Below, piece after piece: positions 1 through 6,872 of a stretch of DNA of 8,764 bases. The DNA comes from an uncultured Shinella sp. (GTDB taxonomy: Bacteria; Pseudomonadota; Alphaproteobacteria; Rhizobiales; Rhizobiaceae): the NCBI RefSeq assembly GCF_946479415.1, contig NZ_CAMLFY010000156.1:1-8764 (forward strand). Reading direction: 5' to 3'. The notes under the pieces are model-generated. The model did not search any database, was not told the origin of the DNA, and saw nothing but the letters and a program-made list of their open reading frames with translations. Each line of letters begins with the position of its first letter. The stretch's first letter is position 1. A program made the position numbers and the translations under genes.

Positions 1-420
1 CAGAAGACGATGGGCATCATCGCCGTGCTGCTCTATTCGCAGGGCTATCTCGGCGGCGAGTTCTACGTACCCTTCTGGGTCGTCATCTCCTGCCAGGCCG
101 CCATGGCGCTCGGCACGCTGATGGGCGGCTGGCGCATCGTGCACACGATGGGCTCGAAGATCACCCGCCTCAATCCGATGCAAGGTTTTTGCGCGGAGAC
201 CGGTGGTGCGCTCACCCTCTTCGGCGCCACCTGGCTCGGCATTCCGGTCTCGACGACCCACACCATCACCGGCGCCATCATCGGCGTGGGGGCGGCGCGC
301 CGCGTCTCCGCCGTGCGCTGGGGCCTTGCCGGCAACATCGTCTGGGCCTGGATCATCACCCTGCCTTCGGCCGCCGCGATTTCGGCGCTGTTCTATCTGG
401 TGTTCAACGCCTTCGGTTGA
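1..420 (+). CDS. pit: PiT-family inorganic phosphate transporter, C-terminal part (5' end outside window)
   Basis: Low-affinity inorganic phosphate permease of the inner membrane (PiT family, proton or cation coupled). The reading frame is open from base 1, so only the last 139 residues are present. The family's C-terminal signature is clear: a G-F-C-A-E-T-G-G-A segment followed by G-I-P-V-S-T-T-H-T-I-T-G-A-I-I-G-V-G, the conserved loop and helix of the second PiT repeat. Hydrophobic membrane segments lie before it (from about window base 65), within it, and at the extreme C-terminus (ending near LFYLVFNAFG). The gene ends with TGA at 418-420, and a 10-bp hairpin follows at 430-454. In rhizobia pit is often preceded by a DUF47 regulator gene; that would lie upstream of this window and cannot be seen. 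The family call is very sure; the symbol follows family usage. Confidence 0.95.
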   Translation, partial: QKTMGIIAVLLYSQGYLGGEFYVPFWVVISCQAAMALGTLMGGWRIVHTMGSKITRLNPMQGFCAETGGALTLFGATWLGIPVSTTHTITGAIIGVGAARRVSAVRWGLAGNIVWAWIITLPSAAAISALFYLVFNAFG

Positions 421-429
421 CCCTGCCGC

Positions 430-454
430 TGCGGGGGATGAACAATCCCCCGCA
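430..454 (+). terminator. hairpin after the phosphate transporter, probable terminator
   Basis: A perfect 10-bp stem (TGCGGGGGAT at 430-439 pairing with ATCCCCCGCA at 445-454) with a 5-nt loop starts 9 nt after the pit stop codon. There is no T-tract on either side, so this is a GC-rich stem of the kind often found at alphaproteobacterial gene ends rather than a classic intrinsic terminator. It could also protect the 3' end of the mRNA. Confidence 0.55.
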
Positions 455-567
455 AGAAGGTGCGGGATTCGGATTTGCCGCCCAGACCTGCGGATTGACG
501 AACCGGTGCAGTCCGTTAAATCAAATCTGGCGAAACCACGCGCATTTCAGAACTGGCACTGGACCCG

Positions 568-873
568 ATGAACGACAAAGTTTTCGACACGCTGACCGGC
601 ATGTACTTCACCGTCGATGATCCCGATGGCAGCTACGGCACCGGCCAGGTCATCCGCCTCGCCGCCGAAGGCATCTACTTCATCCGTTACGACGGCAACG
701 AAGTGACGCTGCCCATGGAACTCGTTTCCATCGGCGAAATGCTCGAAACCACCGATGACGAATTCAAGCTCTGGCGCTTCTTCGACACGATCGAGGAACG
801 CGACACCTGGATCGAATGGCTCGACGCCCCCTCCAAGCCGCGCGTCATCTCGCTGGTGAGGCCGACCAAGTAA
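568..873 (+). CDS. small acidic protein of unknown function, 101 aa
   Basis: I do not recognise a family. The 101-residue product is soluble and acidic, with no signal peptide or membrane segment. Residues about 25-55 alternate hydrophobic and polar residues (GQVIRLAAEGIYFIRYDGNE), suggesting a small beta-rich fold. The C-terminal half is helix-like and rich in D, E and W, and the tail is basic (KPRVISLVRPTK). Third positions are strongly GC-biased like the neighbouring genes, which supports real coding. The start at 568 has only a weak GGA upstream; ATG 601 (residue 12) is possible but has no better site. It stands between the pit hairpin and a second hairpin at 888-917, so it is probably a single-gene unit. 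No function is proposed. Confidence 0.75.
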   Translation: MNDKVFDTLTGMYFTVDDPDGSYGTGQVIRLAAEGIYFIRYDGNEVTLPMELVSIGEMLETTDDEFKLWRFFDTIEERDTWIEWLDAPSKPRVISLVRPTK

Positions 874-887
874 AGTCTCTCGATTTT

Positions 888-917
888 CGTCAAGGTGGTC
901 ACGACACCACCTTGACG
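888..917 (+). terminator. perfect 12-bp hairpin between the small gene and tRNA-Leu
   Basis: CGTCAAGGTGGT (888-899) and ACCACCTTGACG (906-917) are exact reverse complements around a 6-nt loop. The hairpin begins 14 nt after the stop codon of the 101-aa gene and ends 31 nt before the tRNA. No T-run follows on either strand. Position suggests termination or 3'-end stabilisation of the upstream mRNA, keeping it apart from the tRNA unit. Confidence 0.6.
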
Positions 918-948
918 TGGCAACGCAAGTGCCTGAAAAGCAACGCAT

Positions 949-1033
949 GCGGGCGTGGCGAAACTGGTAGACGCAAGAGACTTAAAATCTCTCGGCCTTG
1001 GCTGTGCGGGTTCGATCCCCGCCGCCCGCACCA
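949..1033 (+). tRNA. tRNA-Leu (anticodon UAA), CCA encoded
   Basis: All cloverleaf elements can be paired by eye. The acceptor stem is GCGGGCG (949-955) with CGCCCGC (1023-1029), then discriminator A1030 and a genomic CCA at 1031-1033. The D-arm contains the GG pair of CTGGTAGACGC. The anticodon stem is AGAGA/TCTCT (976-980/988-992) with loop CTTAAAA, placing the anticodon TAA at 983-985. A long variable arm follows, as expected of class II leucine tRNAs. The T-arm is GCGGG/CCCGC with loop TTCGATC (1011-1017). The 85-nt length fits tRNA-Leu, which reads UUA and UUG codons. The downstream flank is an RTX gene in lower-GC DNA, and tRNA genes are frequent integration sites. Confidence 0.97.
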
Positions 1034-1159
1034 GCGGCTCGGTCACGGGCTGCAACGCTCGAGGCATACTGGTGAGTTTGCCATTTTAAATGGGTATCGT
1101 TTTCCTTGATCAAGGCGACGACGCGTCAGCTTGCGACTTGGGAATTATTTTGGAAACCC

Positions 1160-1202
1160 TAGCGGGCCGCTGAAGGGCTCCAAGCACTCCAGCGGCCCGC
1201 TA
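1160..1202 (-). terminator. hairpin ending the RTX gene (probable terminator)
   Basis: A perfect 13-bp GC-rich stem (1160-1172 with 1190-1202; core AGCGGGCCGCT/AGCGGCCCGCT) with a 17-nt loop lies 11 nt beyond the RTX stop codon on the minus strand. Read on that strand it is followed by GGGTTTCCAAAATAATT, a weak T/A-rich tail. It probably stops RTX transcription before it runs into tRNA-Leu from the opposite strand. Confidence 0.65.
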
Positions 1203-1213
1203 AGTCGATCTCT

Positions 1214-3274
1214 TCAGAGGATGAAATCACCCCGGGTCAAATCGATGGTTCCTTCAAGTTGAACAACAAAGTCCGAACGCCCATCGCCATTGACATCGCC
1301 ATAGACGAAGGTATCGCCGGCTTTATGGGCAAATCGCAGCTCTCCCGCGGATTTGCTGTAGTTGCCGTCACCAATGAATGTGAAGCTATCGTTCGCGGCG
1401 GTTCCGGTCTTCGCATCGATATCACTGAAATCGAACCGATCTCCATCGGCGGTGCTGAAATCGGTGATGACATCTCGGCCGGTTTGTGAAGCCGGGCTCT
1501 CGCTAATCGTATTATAATCGAACGTGTCGGCGCCAGCGCCTCCGATCAGCGTGTCATGCCCTGCACCGCCGACGAGGACGTCATTGCCGTCCCCGCCATT
1601 CAGAATGTCGTTTCCGATGCCGCCAGACAGCCTGTCGTTTCCTGAACCGCCCTTGAGCGTGTCATTGCCCTGGTCGCCTGATATCTGGTCGTTGCCGGCA
1701 CCGCCGTCAATCGAATTGGCCCCAGCGTTCCCAACGAGGATGTCGCTGTAGTTCGATCCCACGAGATTCTCGATCGAGTTGTAGCTGTCGCCTTGGGCCT
1801 CGCCGGCATTTTGCGACGACGCCATGAGATTGGCCGTGACCGAACCGGTCGCCTCGCTATAGGAGGCCGTGTCCTTTCCAAGGCCGCCACTGAGGCGGTC
1901 GGCTCCGAGTCCACCGTTCAACACGTCGTTGCCATCCTGGCCATACAGTGAATCATTGCCACTGCCGCCATGCAAAACATCATTGCCGGTATTACCCTTG
2001 AGAAGATCGTTTCCCGCGTTACCATAGATCAGATCATTCCCAGCCCGACCATCGATGCTGTTTGCCGCGCTGTTGCCAACCAGAGTATCGGCGTAAATCG
2101 TGCCAACGAGATTTTCCACGGATGTGTAAGTATCTCCTTTGGCTTCACCTGCGTTTTGTGTGCTGTCGGCCAGATTGGCAACCACACCCTCGGCCGCTTC
2201 GCTGTAAGACACCGTATCGATGCCGGAACCACCATCCAGACGATCGGCACCGGCGCCGCCGTAAAGTACGTCATTCCCGGCTTCACCATACAGTTTGTCA
2301 TTCCCGACCCCGCCATAGAGACGGTCATTGCCTGCTCCGCCTTTCAGGCTATCGTTGCCAGCTTCGCCGTATATCCGATCGGCGCCAGCCCGCCCGTCAA
2401 TCGTATTTGCCCCGACATTGCCGATCAGCGTATCGGTGAAATCCGAACCGACCAGATTTTCAATCGACGCGTAGGTATCGCCTGAGGCCTCTCCCGTGTT
2501 TTGCGAGGGGTCGAGGAGACTTGCAAGAACACCGCTTGTGGCCTGATTGTAGGACGCCGTATCCCGTCCGAGACCGCCGCTTAGTTTGTCGGCTCCAGTC
2601 CCGCCACGCAGAACGTCGTCCCCACCTTGCCCATAGAGAGAATCGTTACCGCTGCCGCCGGAAATATTGTCATTGCCGTCACCGCCAAAGACCACATCGT
2701 TCCCGCCCCCGGCATCGATGACATCAGAGGAAGATGTGCCGTTGATCGTCTCGCTTCCGTCGCCTCCGATGATAGAGACGTCGGCATCAGCGGCTAAATC
2801 GGGAAGGCTGGGCGTTGCCAAGAGGTGCAAGTTGTCAAGGGCGCCCTCCGTCGCGCCGCCCAACAGAACACCGAGAAGCGGGTTAACAAGATCGTCAAGG
2901 CCAAGGCCCAGCAAATCGATGCCGGTGACGCTGCCGAAATCGACGGCAAGTGCCTGATCGAGTTCCAGAGATGCATAGAACTCGCCGTTCTGCTCGATAA
3001 TGATCTTATCGTAAGTGCCGCGTGCGCTGCTGGTCGATGTTATCAACCCGCCATTTACGTCGAGTTGCCACTCGCCGATATAACGGAACGTGAAGCCGCC
3101 CGCGTCGAACCGATATTCGTTGTAGGTCGTGCTGGCCTCACCGATGCCCAGAACCAGCGAACCTGTTTGTGAAGTCTGATCGACAAATTGCTCGTTGGTA
3201 GAAACCGTTCCGCTGTCTACCCAGAAATCGCCTTCATCAACGGTGGCACCCGGTGCAATATTGATTTTTGACAT
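1214..3274 (-). CDS. RTX (hemolysin-type) calcium-binding repeat protein, predicted type I secretion substrate, 686 aa
   Basis: Predicted secreted Ca2+-binding protein. ATG 3274 is chosen over the in-frame ATG at 3310 because GGAGGA lies 7 nt before it; the first residues are [10 protein letters not shown]. No Sec signal is present, as expected for type I export. Residues 1-165 form an N-terminal region with no catalytic motif that I recognise. Residues about 170-237 are GGxGxDxLx nonapeptides. Residues 238-352, 353-467 and 468-582 are three 115-aa super-repeats, each with a D-T-x-S-Y and GEAxGDxYxSxENLVG module followed by seven to eight nonapeptides. Residues 583-686 resemble the serralysin-type (Peptidase_M10_C) C-terminal region, with an EF-hand-like DVNGDGRSD loop at 660-668 and the terminal DFIL typical of type I secretion signals. 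No ABC exporter, membrane fusion or TolC gene is adjacent, so secretion must use a system encoded elsewhere. GC is clearly lower than in the flanking genes. The role is unknown; adhesion, biofilm or surface-coat functions are possible but not shown. Confidence 0.9.
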   Translation of the reverse strand: MSKINIAPGATVDEGDFWVDSGTVSTNEQFVDQTSQTGSLVLGIGEASTTYNEYRFDAGGFTFRYIGEWQLDVNGGLITSTSSARGTYDKIIIEQNGEFYASLELDQALAVDFGSVTGIDLLGLGLDDLVNPLLGVLLGGATEGALDNLHLLATPSLPDLAADADVSIIGGDGSETINGTSSSDVIDAGGGNDVVFGGDGNDNISGGSGNDSLYGQGGDDVLRGGTGADKLSGGLGRDTASYNQATSGVLASLLDPSQNTGEASGDTYASIENLVGSDFTDTLIGNVGANTIDGRAGADRIYGEAGNDSLKGGAGNDRLYGGVGNDKLYGEAGNDVLYGGAGADRLDGGSGIDTVSYSEAAEGVVANLADSTQNAGEAKGDTYTSVENLVGTIYADTLVGNSAANSIDGRAGNDLIYGNAGNDLLKGNTGNDVLHGGSGNDSLYGQDGNDVLNGGLGADRLSGGLGKDTASYSEATGSVTANLMASSQNAGEAQGDSYNSIENLVGSNYSDILVGNAGANSIDGGAGNDQISGDQGNDTLKGGSGNDRLSGGIGNDILNGGDGNDVLVGGAGHDTLIGGAGADTFDYNTISESPASQTGRDVITDFSTADGDRFDFSDIDAKTGTAANDSFTFIGDGNYSKSAGELRFAHKAGDTFVYGDVNGDGRSDFVVQLEGTIDLTRGDFIL
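1529..2563 (-). repeat. three tandem 345-bp (115-codon) super-repeats inside the RTX gene
   Basis: The units occupy 2219-2563, 1874-2218 and 1529-1873 on the minus strand. Each begins at an Asp codon (residues 238, 353 and 468), and the next Asp-Thr at residue 583 keeps the same period, so no length change has occurred in any unit. Protein similarity is high (DTxSYxxA, QNxGEAxGDxYxSxENLVG, then the nonapeptides). The DNA differs at many synonymous sites, so the duplications are not recent. Confidence 0.9.
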
Positions 3275-3592
3275 GACGTATTCCTCCAAGGGTTGCGCGA
3301 TTGATCGCACGCATCAACGAGGAATAGTCGAACTTGTTTCATCTGCACTGACTCTCTGGACAATGAGGCATTAACATCCGGTGGTTGTGTTTCGAAACAG
3401 AACGATTACCGCACTTCGGTTGTATGCCGAGATGCGGTCGACATCGCGGAACGGCAAAGGACCAGGGGGATCGGTCGATGTTATCGAGTGGCGATGGTGA
3501 AGGCGTACGTCAGCGCGGAAACAGCGACCGCGGTAAGGGGCAATGCGGCGTGCGTCTGACCGCCCGCCCCAAATCCCCTATATTCCAAATAC
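3275..3592. other. non-coding gap upstream of the RTX gene
   Basis: I see no convincing gene in this stretch; the open frames (for example at 3385-3612 plus) lack a ribosome site and have unprotein-like composition. It must hold the RTX promoter, but no good -35/-10 pair stands out. Short symmetric elements are present: a perfect 12-bp palindrome TGTTTCGAAACA (3388-3399), about 114 bp before the RTX start; GCGAT-TG-ATCGC (3297-3308); and TTGAT-N7-ATCAA (3301-3317). The last resembles an FNR/FixK site but has the wrong spacing (N7 instead of N4). Any of these could bind a regulator, but palindromes this short are expected by chance. Confidence 0.4.
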
Positions 3593-3633
3593 AAAAAGGG
3601 TGCGGCTCCTGACGGTGGCCGCACCCTCTTTTT
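3593..3633 (-). terminator. strong bidirectional intrinsic terminator after wrbA
   Basis: GGGTGCGGC (3598-3606) pairs with GCCGCACCC (3618-3626) around an 11-nt loop. The stem is flanked by a run of five A on the left (TTTTT after the stem on the minus strand) and TCTTTTT on the right. It therefore works as an intrinsic terminator in both directions: for wrbA, whose stop codon is about 29 nt away, and against plus-strand transcription from the RTX upstream region. Confidence 0.88.
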
Positions 3634-3654
3634 CAGCGACGTTTCAGGAGAACG

Positions 3655-4254
3655 TCAGGCCGAAAGCTTTGCTGCGATCTTGGCGACGTGGGCGCCCTGG
3701 TAGCGGGCGGCGTCGAGTTCGACCTGCGAAGGCTGGCGCGAGCCGTCACCGTCGGTGATCGTGGAGGCGCCGTAGGGCGAGCCGCCCTTGATTTCGTCCA
3801 CGCCCATCTGGCCCTGGAAGGCATAGGGAAGGCCGGCGACGACGAGGCCGTGGTGAAGCAGGGTCGGGATGAAGCCGAGGATGGTCGATTCCTGGCCGCC
3901 ATGCTGGGTGGCCGACGACGTGAAGACCGAGCCGACCTTGCCGACCAGCTTGCCGGCGGCCCACAGGCCACCCGTCTGGTCCCAGAAATTGCGCATCTGC
4001 GAGGCGACCGTGCCGAAGCGTGTGCCGGCGCCGACGATGATGGCGTCGTAATCGGCCAGTTCGTCCACCTTGGCGATCTCGGCCTTCTGGTCCATCTTGT
4101 AGTAGGAAGCCTTGGCGACCTCTTCCGACACGAGTTCCGGAACGCGCTTGACGATCACATCTGCCCCGGCAGACTTCGCGCCTTCCGCGACCGCATAGGC
4201 CATCGCTTCGATATGGCCGTAGGCCGAGTAGTAGAGAACCAGTACTTTCGCCAT
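3655..4254 (-). CDS. wrbA: WrbA-type NAD(P)H:quinone oxidoreductase (FMN flavodoxin-like), 199 aa
   Basis: Cytosolic FMN enzyme that reduces quinones by two electrons with NAD(P)H, limiting redox cycling under oxidative stress. The flavodoxin-like fold is clear: first strand and FMN phosphate loop V-L-Y-Y-S-A-Y-G-H (residues about 6-13), the FMN-contacting G-T-R-F-G followed by [14 protein letters not shown] (residues 77-98), and [10 protein letters not shown] (residues 113-122), all hallmarks of WrbA. Length matches the family (about 200 aa). ATG 4254 is chosen over the upstream ATG 4314 because AGGAG sits 6 nt before it and the family begins with M-A-K-V-L-V. The residue before T-R-F-G is Gly where E. 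coli WrbA has Pro, a small change. It is transcribed divergently from the CinA-like gene and closed by the terminator at 3593-3633. Confidence 0.95.
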   Translation of the reverse strand: MAKVLVLYYSAYGHIEAMAYAVAEGAKSAGADVIVKRVPELVSEEVAKASYYKMDQKAEIAKVDELADYDAIIVGAGTRFGTVASQMRNFWDQTGGLWAAGKLVGKVGSVFTSSATQHGGQESTILGFIPTLLHHGLVVAGLPYAFQGQMGVDEIKGGSPYGASTITDGDGSRQPSQVELDAARYQGAHVAKIAAKLSA

Positions 4255-4421
4255 CGTCGTCTCCTGTTCGAAAAGGCTTTCCGCTTGATCGCGGCGTCGG
4301 CTTGGATGTAGCACTTCGGGGGAGCGGCGTCAGAAGCTGCCCGGTCGACAGACTGTTCACCCGCCATTGACAATGCTCGGCCAACCGGTCGGCATTTCCG
4401 TACGAAATCCAGGAAGCGCCC
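4255..4421. promoter_or_regulatory. divergent promoter region between wrbA and the cinA-like gene
   Basis: On the plus strand a perfect -35 hexamer TTGACA (4367-4372) lies about 50 bp before the cinA-like ATG. A weak -10 candidate sits about 18 bp further on (GGCATT, 4391-4396). Between and overlapping them is an imperfect 14-bp palindrome GCCAACCGGTCGGC (4380-4393, one mismatched pair), placed where an operator would occlude RNA polymerase. No clear wrbA promoter was found on the other strand. This is inference from pattern only. Confidence 0.4.
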
Positions 4422-5177
4422 ATGAGTTCCACCGAGATCGCCACCGCCGCCATGCTCGCCATCGGCGACGAACTCCTTTCCGGGCGCACCAAGGACAAGA
4501 ACATCGGCCAGCTCGCCGACATGCTCTTCCTCGCCGGCATCGACCTCAAGGAGGTGCGCATCGTCGGCGACGAGGAAGACGATATCGTCGCGGCGCTGAA
4601 CGCGCTGCGCGGCCGCTACACTTATGTCTTCACGTCCGGCGGTATTGGGCCGACTCACGACGACATCACGGCGGATGCGATCTCCAGGGCCTTCGGCGTG
4701 CCCTGCCTGCACGATCCCCTCGCCATGCAGCTGCTCGGCGCGATGTACGAGAAGCGCGGTGTGGAGTTCAACGAAGCCCGCCAGCGCATGGCGCGCATGC
4801 CGGAGGGAGCCGTGCATATCGAAAATGCCGTGTCCACTGCCCCGGGCTTCCATATCGGTAATGTCTATGTGATGGCCGGCGTACCGCAGGTCTTTACCGC
4901 CATGCTCGGCACCGTCGTGCCGCAGCTTGCAGGCGGCAAGCCGATGCTGTCGCGCTCCGTCGCCTCGCCCTTCGGCGAAGGCGATATCGGCAGTGCGCTG
5001 GCGGCGATCCAGAAGAACCATCCGGAGACCAGCATCGGCTCCTATCCGCGCTTTTCGGAAAACCGCTTTTCGACGGAAATCGTTATCCGCAGCCGAACGG
5101 AAGCACCGGCGGAAGCGGCTGAACGTGATATCATGGCGATGATCGCCGAAATCGCTGCGGCCAAGGCCGCGTCTTGA
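4422..5177 (+). CDS. CinA-like MoaB/Mog-domain protein (competence/damage-inducible protein A family, short form), 251 aa
   Basis: The first 170 residues form a MoaB/Mog (molybdopterin-binding, MoCF_biosynth) domain. The family start A-I-G-D-E-L-L-S-G-R-T-K-D-K-N (residues 13-27) is followed by the core motif TSGGIGPTHDDITADA (residues 71-86) and then A-P-G-F with V-Y-V-M-A-G-V-P (residues 140-155), typical of CinA N-termini. The C-terminal nicotinamide-nucleotide amidase (PncC) domain of full CinA (about 400 aa) is absent; the last 80 residues are a short alpha/beta tail. In full-length CinA the homologous N-terminal part is an ADP-ribose/NMN-side pyrophosphatase; for the short form the role is unsettled, so no symbol is given. 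AGGA lies 7 nt before ATG 4422. A universal stress protein gene follows after 64 nt, possibly in the same transcript. Confidence 0.9.
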   Translation: MSSTEIATAAMLAIGDELLSGRTKDKNIGQLADMLFLAGIDLKEVRIVGDEEDDIVAALNALRGRYTYVFTSGGIGPTHDDITADAISRAFGVPCLHDPLAMQLLGAMYEKRGVEFNEARQRMARMPEGAVHIENAVSTAPGFHIGNVYVMAGVPQVFTAMLGTVVPQLAGGKPMLSRSVASPFGEGDIGSALAAIQKNHPETSIGSYPRFSENRFSTEIVIRSRTEAPAEAAERDIMAMIAEIAAAKAAS

Positions 5178-5241
5178 TCCGGATCAAGGTTTTCCGGTCT
5201 CGGCGAGGGGATGCTGATGCAGAACCAGACAGGAGGCCGAA

Positions 5242-6084
5242 ATGACCTACAAGACCATCGTGGCGGTGCTGAGCGCCGCCGAGGACGCCGGGAAAGTCAC
5301 GGATCACGCGCTGGCGCTGGCGCACCGCACGGGTGGGCATGTCATCGGCATTCACGCGGAAGCGCCCGTCATCGTGACGCTGATCGCGCCGATGGAATAT
5401 CCGGATCCGAACGCCGTGCTGCAGCTCCAGGAGCGCGCCCGCGAACAGTCGCGTGTGGTCGAACAGGCGTTCCGCTCGCGCTGCGAACGCGATGACATCT
5501 CCTATGAGTGGCGCCTCTTTACCGGTTCTGCCGGCTATGCTTCGGCCGGTGTCATCGACAGCGCGCGTGCTGCCGATATCGTTCTGGCCGGCCAGTTCGA
5601 TCCGGATCTGGACGGCCCGGCGCGCGAGGATATCGAGGACCTGCTTTATGAGAGCGGCCGCCCCGTCTATCTCGTCTCCAACGCCCCGGCCGGCCCCGAG
5701 CCGGTCGACCGGGTGCTGCTCGCCTGGAACGGCTCGCGCGAGGCGGCCCGCGCCGCCTTCGACGCCCTGCCCTTCCTGACGGCCGCGAAGGAGGTCGAGA
5801 TCTTCACCATCGATCCGCCTGACAACAACATGCAATCGGCCGATTTCTGCGGTGCTGAGCTCGCCGCCACCCTCGCCCGCCATGGCGTTAAGATTTCCGT
5901 TGCGTCGGGCTCATCGGCCCATCACTCGGTCGCCGAAATACTGAACCGCCGCGCCACGGATATCGATGCCGGCCTCATCGTCATGGGCGCCTACAGCCAT
6001 TCGCGGCTGCGCCAGCGCCTGTTCGGCGGCGTCACCAGCGCCATGATGCGCGGCGCGCGCGTGCCGGTGCTCATGTCGCGGTAG
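5242..6084 (+). CDS. universal stress protein, tandem UspA domains, 280 aa
   Basis: Soluble protein with two UspA-like halves. The first (residues 1-147) opens with Y-K-T-I-V-A-V-L-S and ends A-D-I-V-L-A-G-Q then G-R-P-V-Y-L-V-S. The second (residues 155-280) opens [17 protein letters not shown] and ends [12 protein letters not shown] then V-P-V-L-M-S. The second half retains only part of the family ATP motif G-2x-G-9x-G-(S/T): here it reads G249-A-Y-S252, nine residues, then G262-G263, so the second Gly and the Ser/Thr are both replaced. The first half has no such motif. ATP binding is therefore doubtful, and a signalling or scaffold role under stress is more likely. AGGAGG at 5231-5236 is ideally placed 5 nt before ATG 5242. 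It follows the cinA-like gene closely and is closed by the terminator at 6100-6134. Confidence 0.92.
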   Translation: MTYKTIVAVLSAAEDAGKVTDHALALAHRTGGHVIGIHAEAPVIVTLIAPMEYPDPNAVLQLQERAREQSRVVEQAFRSRCERDDISYEWRLFTGSAGYASAGVIDSARAADIVLAGQFDPDLDGPAREDIEDLLYESGRPVYLVSNAPAGPEPVDRVLLAWNGSREAARAAFDALPFLTAAKEVEIFTIDPPDNNMQSADFCGAELAATLARHGVKISVASGSSAHHSVAEILNRRATDIDAGLIVMGAYSHSRLRQRLFGGVTSAMMRGARVPVLMSR

Positions 6085-6099
6085 GCGGACTTGCCTGTG

Positions 6100-6134
6100 G
6101 ATCGCCCGGTTTCCGTGGCCGGGCGATCATTTTC
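6100..6134 (+). terminator. intrinsic terminator after the universal stress protein gene
   Basis: GATCGCCCGG (6100-6109) pairs perfectly with CCGGGCGATC (6119-6128) around a 9-nt loop. ATTTTC and further T follow on the plus strand. It lies 16 nt after the stop codon and separates this unit from gpt, which should have its own promoter. Confidence 0.85.
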
Positions 6135-6196
6135 TTGGCGGGCGAAGTGGATTACAGAGGAGGAATCTTCTTTTTCCGCCGTTCAGGAGTCCGATC

Positions 6197-6694
6197 ATGT
6201 CGCTGCCCGACAAAGCTTTTCCCGTATCCTGGGACCAGTTCCACCGCGACGCGCGCGCGCTTGCCTGGCGGCTGGCGGATGGCGATCGCGAATGGAAGGC
6301 GATCGTCTGCATCACCCGTGGCGGCCTCGTGCCTGCCGCCGTCATTTCGCGCGAACTCAATATCCGTCTGATCGAGACGGTCTGCGTCGCCTCCTATCAC
6401 GACTATGTCTCGCAGGGTGACATGCATGTCCTCAAGGGCATCTCGCCGGAGCTGACTCAGCATGGCGGTGAAGGCATCCTCATCGTCGACGACCTCACCG
6501 ACACCGGCAAGACCGCTGCCCAGGTGCGCGCCATGCTGCCCAAGGCGCATTTCGCCGCCGTCTATGCCAAGCCGAAGGGCCGCCCGCTGGTCGATACCTT
6601 CGTCACAGAGGTCAGCCAGGACACCTGGATCTACTTCCCCTGGGACATGGGCTTCACCTACCAGGAGCCGATCGCCAAGGGCACGCGCGGCTGA
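6197..6694 (+). CDS. gpt: xanthine(-guanine) phosphoribosyltransferase, 165 aa
   Basis: Purine salvage enzyme that joins xanthine, and in E. coli also guanine and hypoxanthine, to PRPP, giving XMP/GMP/IMP. The type I phosphoribosyltransferase PRPP loop is plain: [13 protein letters not shown] at residues 94-106. Upstream are I-T-R-G-G-L-V-P (residues 39-46) and R-E-L-N-I-R then E-T-V-C (residues 52-63). The nucleobase end has [15 protein letters not shown] and [12 protein letters not shown] (residues 141-152), which align by eye with E. coli Gpt almost throughout. The protein is about 13 residues longer than the E. coli form through a slightly extended N-terminus, an insertion near residues 70-90, and a short basic tail. 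AGGAG at 6185-6189 supports ATG 6197. It lies between two hairpins, so it is probably monocistronic. Confidence 0.97.
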   Translation: MSLPDKAFPVSWDQFHRDARALAWRLADGDREWKAIVCITRGGLVPAAVISRELNIRLIETVCVASYHDYVSQGDMHVLKGISPELTQHGGEGILIVDDLTDTGKTAAQVRAMLPKAHFAAVYAKPKGRPLVDTFVTEVSQDTWIYFPWDMGFTYQEPIAKGTRG

Positions 6695-6762
6695 CGCAGC
6701 GAAACGGCGCGACGTCCCACCGGGAAGTGCCTTCAAGCGTTGACGTGACGAATTCCGGTTAA

Positions 6763-6797
6763 AAGCCGGCGAAAGGCACACGCCTTTTCGCCGGCTT
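6763..6797 (+). terminator. hairpin after gpt, probable terminator
   Basis: AAGCCGGCG (6763-6771) pairs perfectly with CGCCGGCTT (6789-6797). The stem extends inward through AAAGGC/GCCTTTT with one unpaired T around a 4-nt ACAC-type loop. The 3' side on the plus strand is TTAATGCTT, with no real T-run, while on the minus strand the stem is followed by TTAACC. Position, about 70 nt after the gpt stop, fits a transcript end. Confidence 0.65.
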
Positions 6798-6872
6798 AAT
6801 GCTTCCGCAACCCCTGTAAAAGATAGTCCTCATGTTCGCCGCCTTGCGCGGTGATGGGAGGCGCGGATAGTC

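Noticed and set aside
1081..1115. Two palindromes after tRNA-Leu: CCATTTTAAATGG (1081-1093) and CCTTGATCAAGG (1104-1115)
   Set aside because: They lie beyond the ends of both neighbouring genes with no promoter to serve. TTGATCAA lacks the 4-nt spacer of an FNR/FixK site. Chance is a sufficient explanation.
1970..2485. Plus-strand open frame of 171 codons opposite the RTX repeats
   Set aside because: Its internal periodicity simply mirrors the RTX super-repeat, and the sense-strand protein is unmistakable.
1529..2563. CRISPR-like or satellite array reading of the repeated region
   Set aside because: The repeats are in-frame protein modules of 345 bp with no spacer structure; the DNA copies are diverged while the protein is conserved.
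3560..3567. Possible attR copy of the tRNA-Leu 3' end (CCGCCCGC)
   Set aside because: An 8-bp GC-rich match is expected by chance in this genome and does not extend.
3385..3758. Overlapping plus-strand open frames between the RTX gene and wrbA
   Set aside because: They have no ribosome site and unprotein-like composition, and they run into the bidirectional terminator at 3593-3633.
4155..5021. Long minus-strand open frame (288 codons) across wrbA and the cinA-like gene
   Set aside because: It is antisense to two clear genes, matches no family by eye, and is explained by high third-position GC leaving few stops on the opposite strand.
5131..5883. Minus-strand open frame of 250 codons opposite the universal stress protein
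   Set aside because: It is a shadow of a well-supported coding frame, with low-complexity G/R/D-rich composition and no ribosome site.
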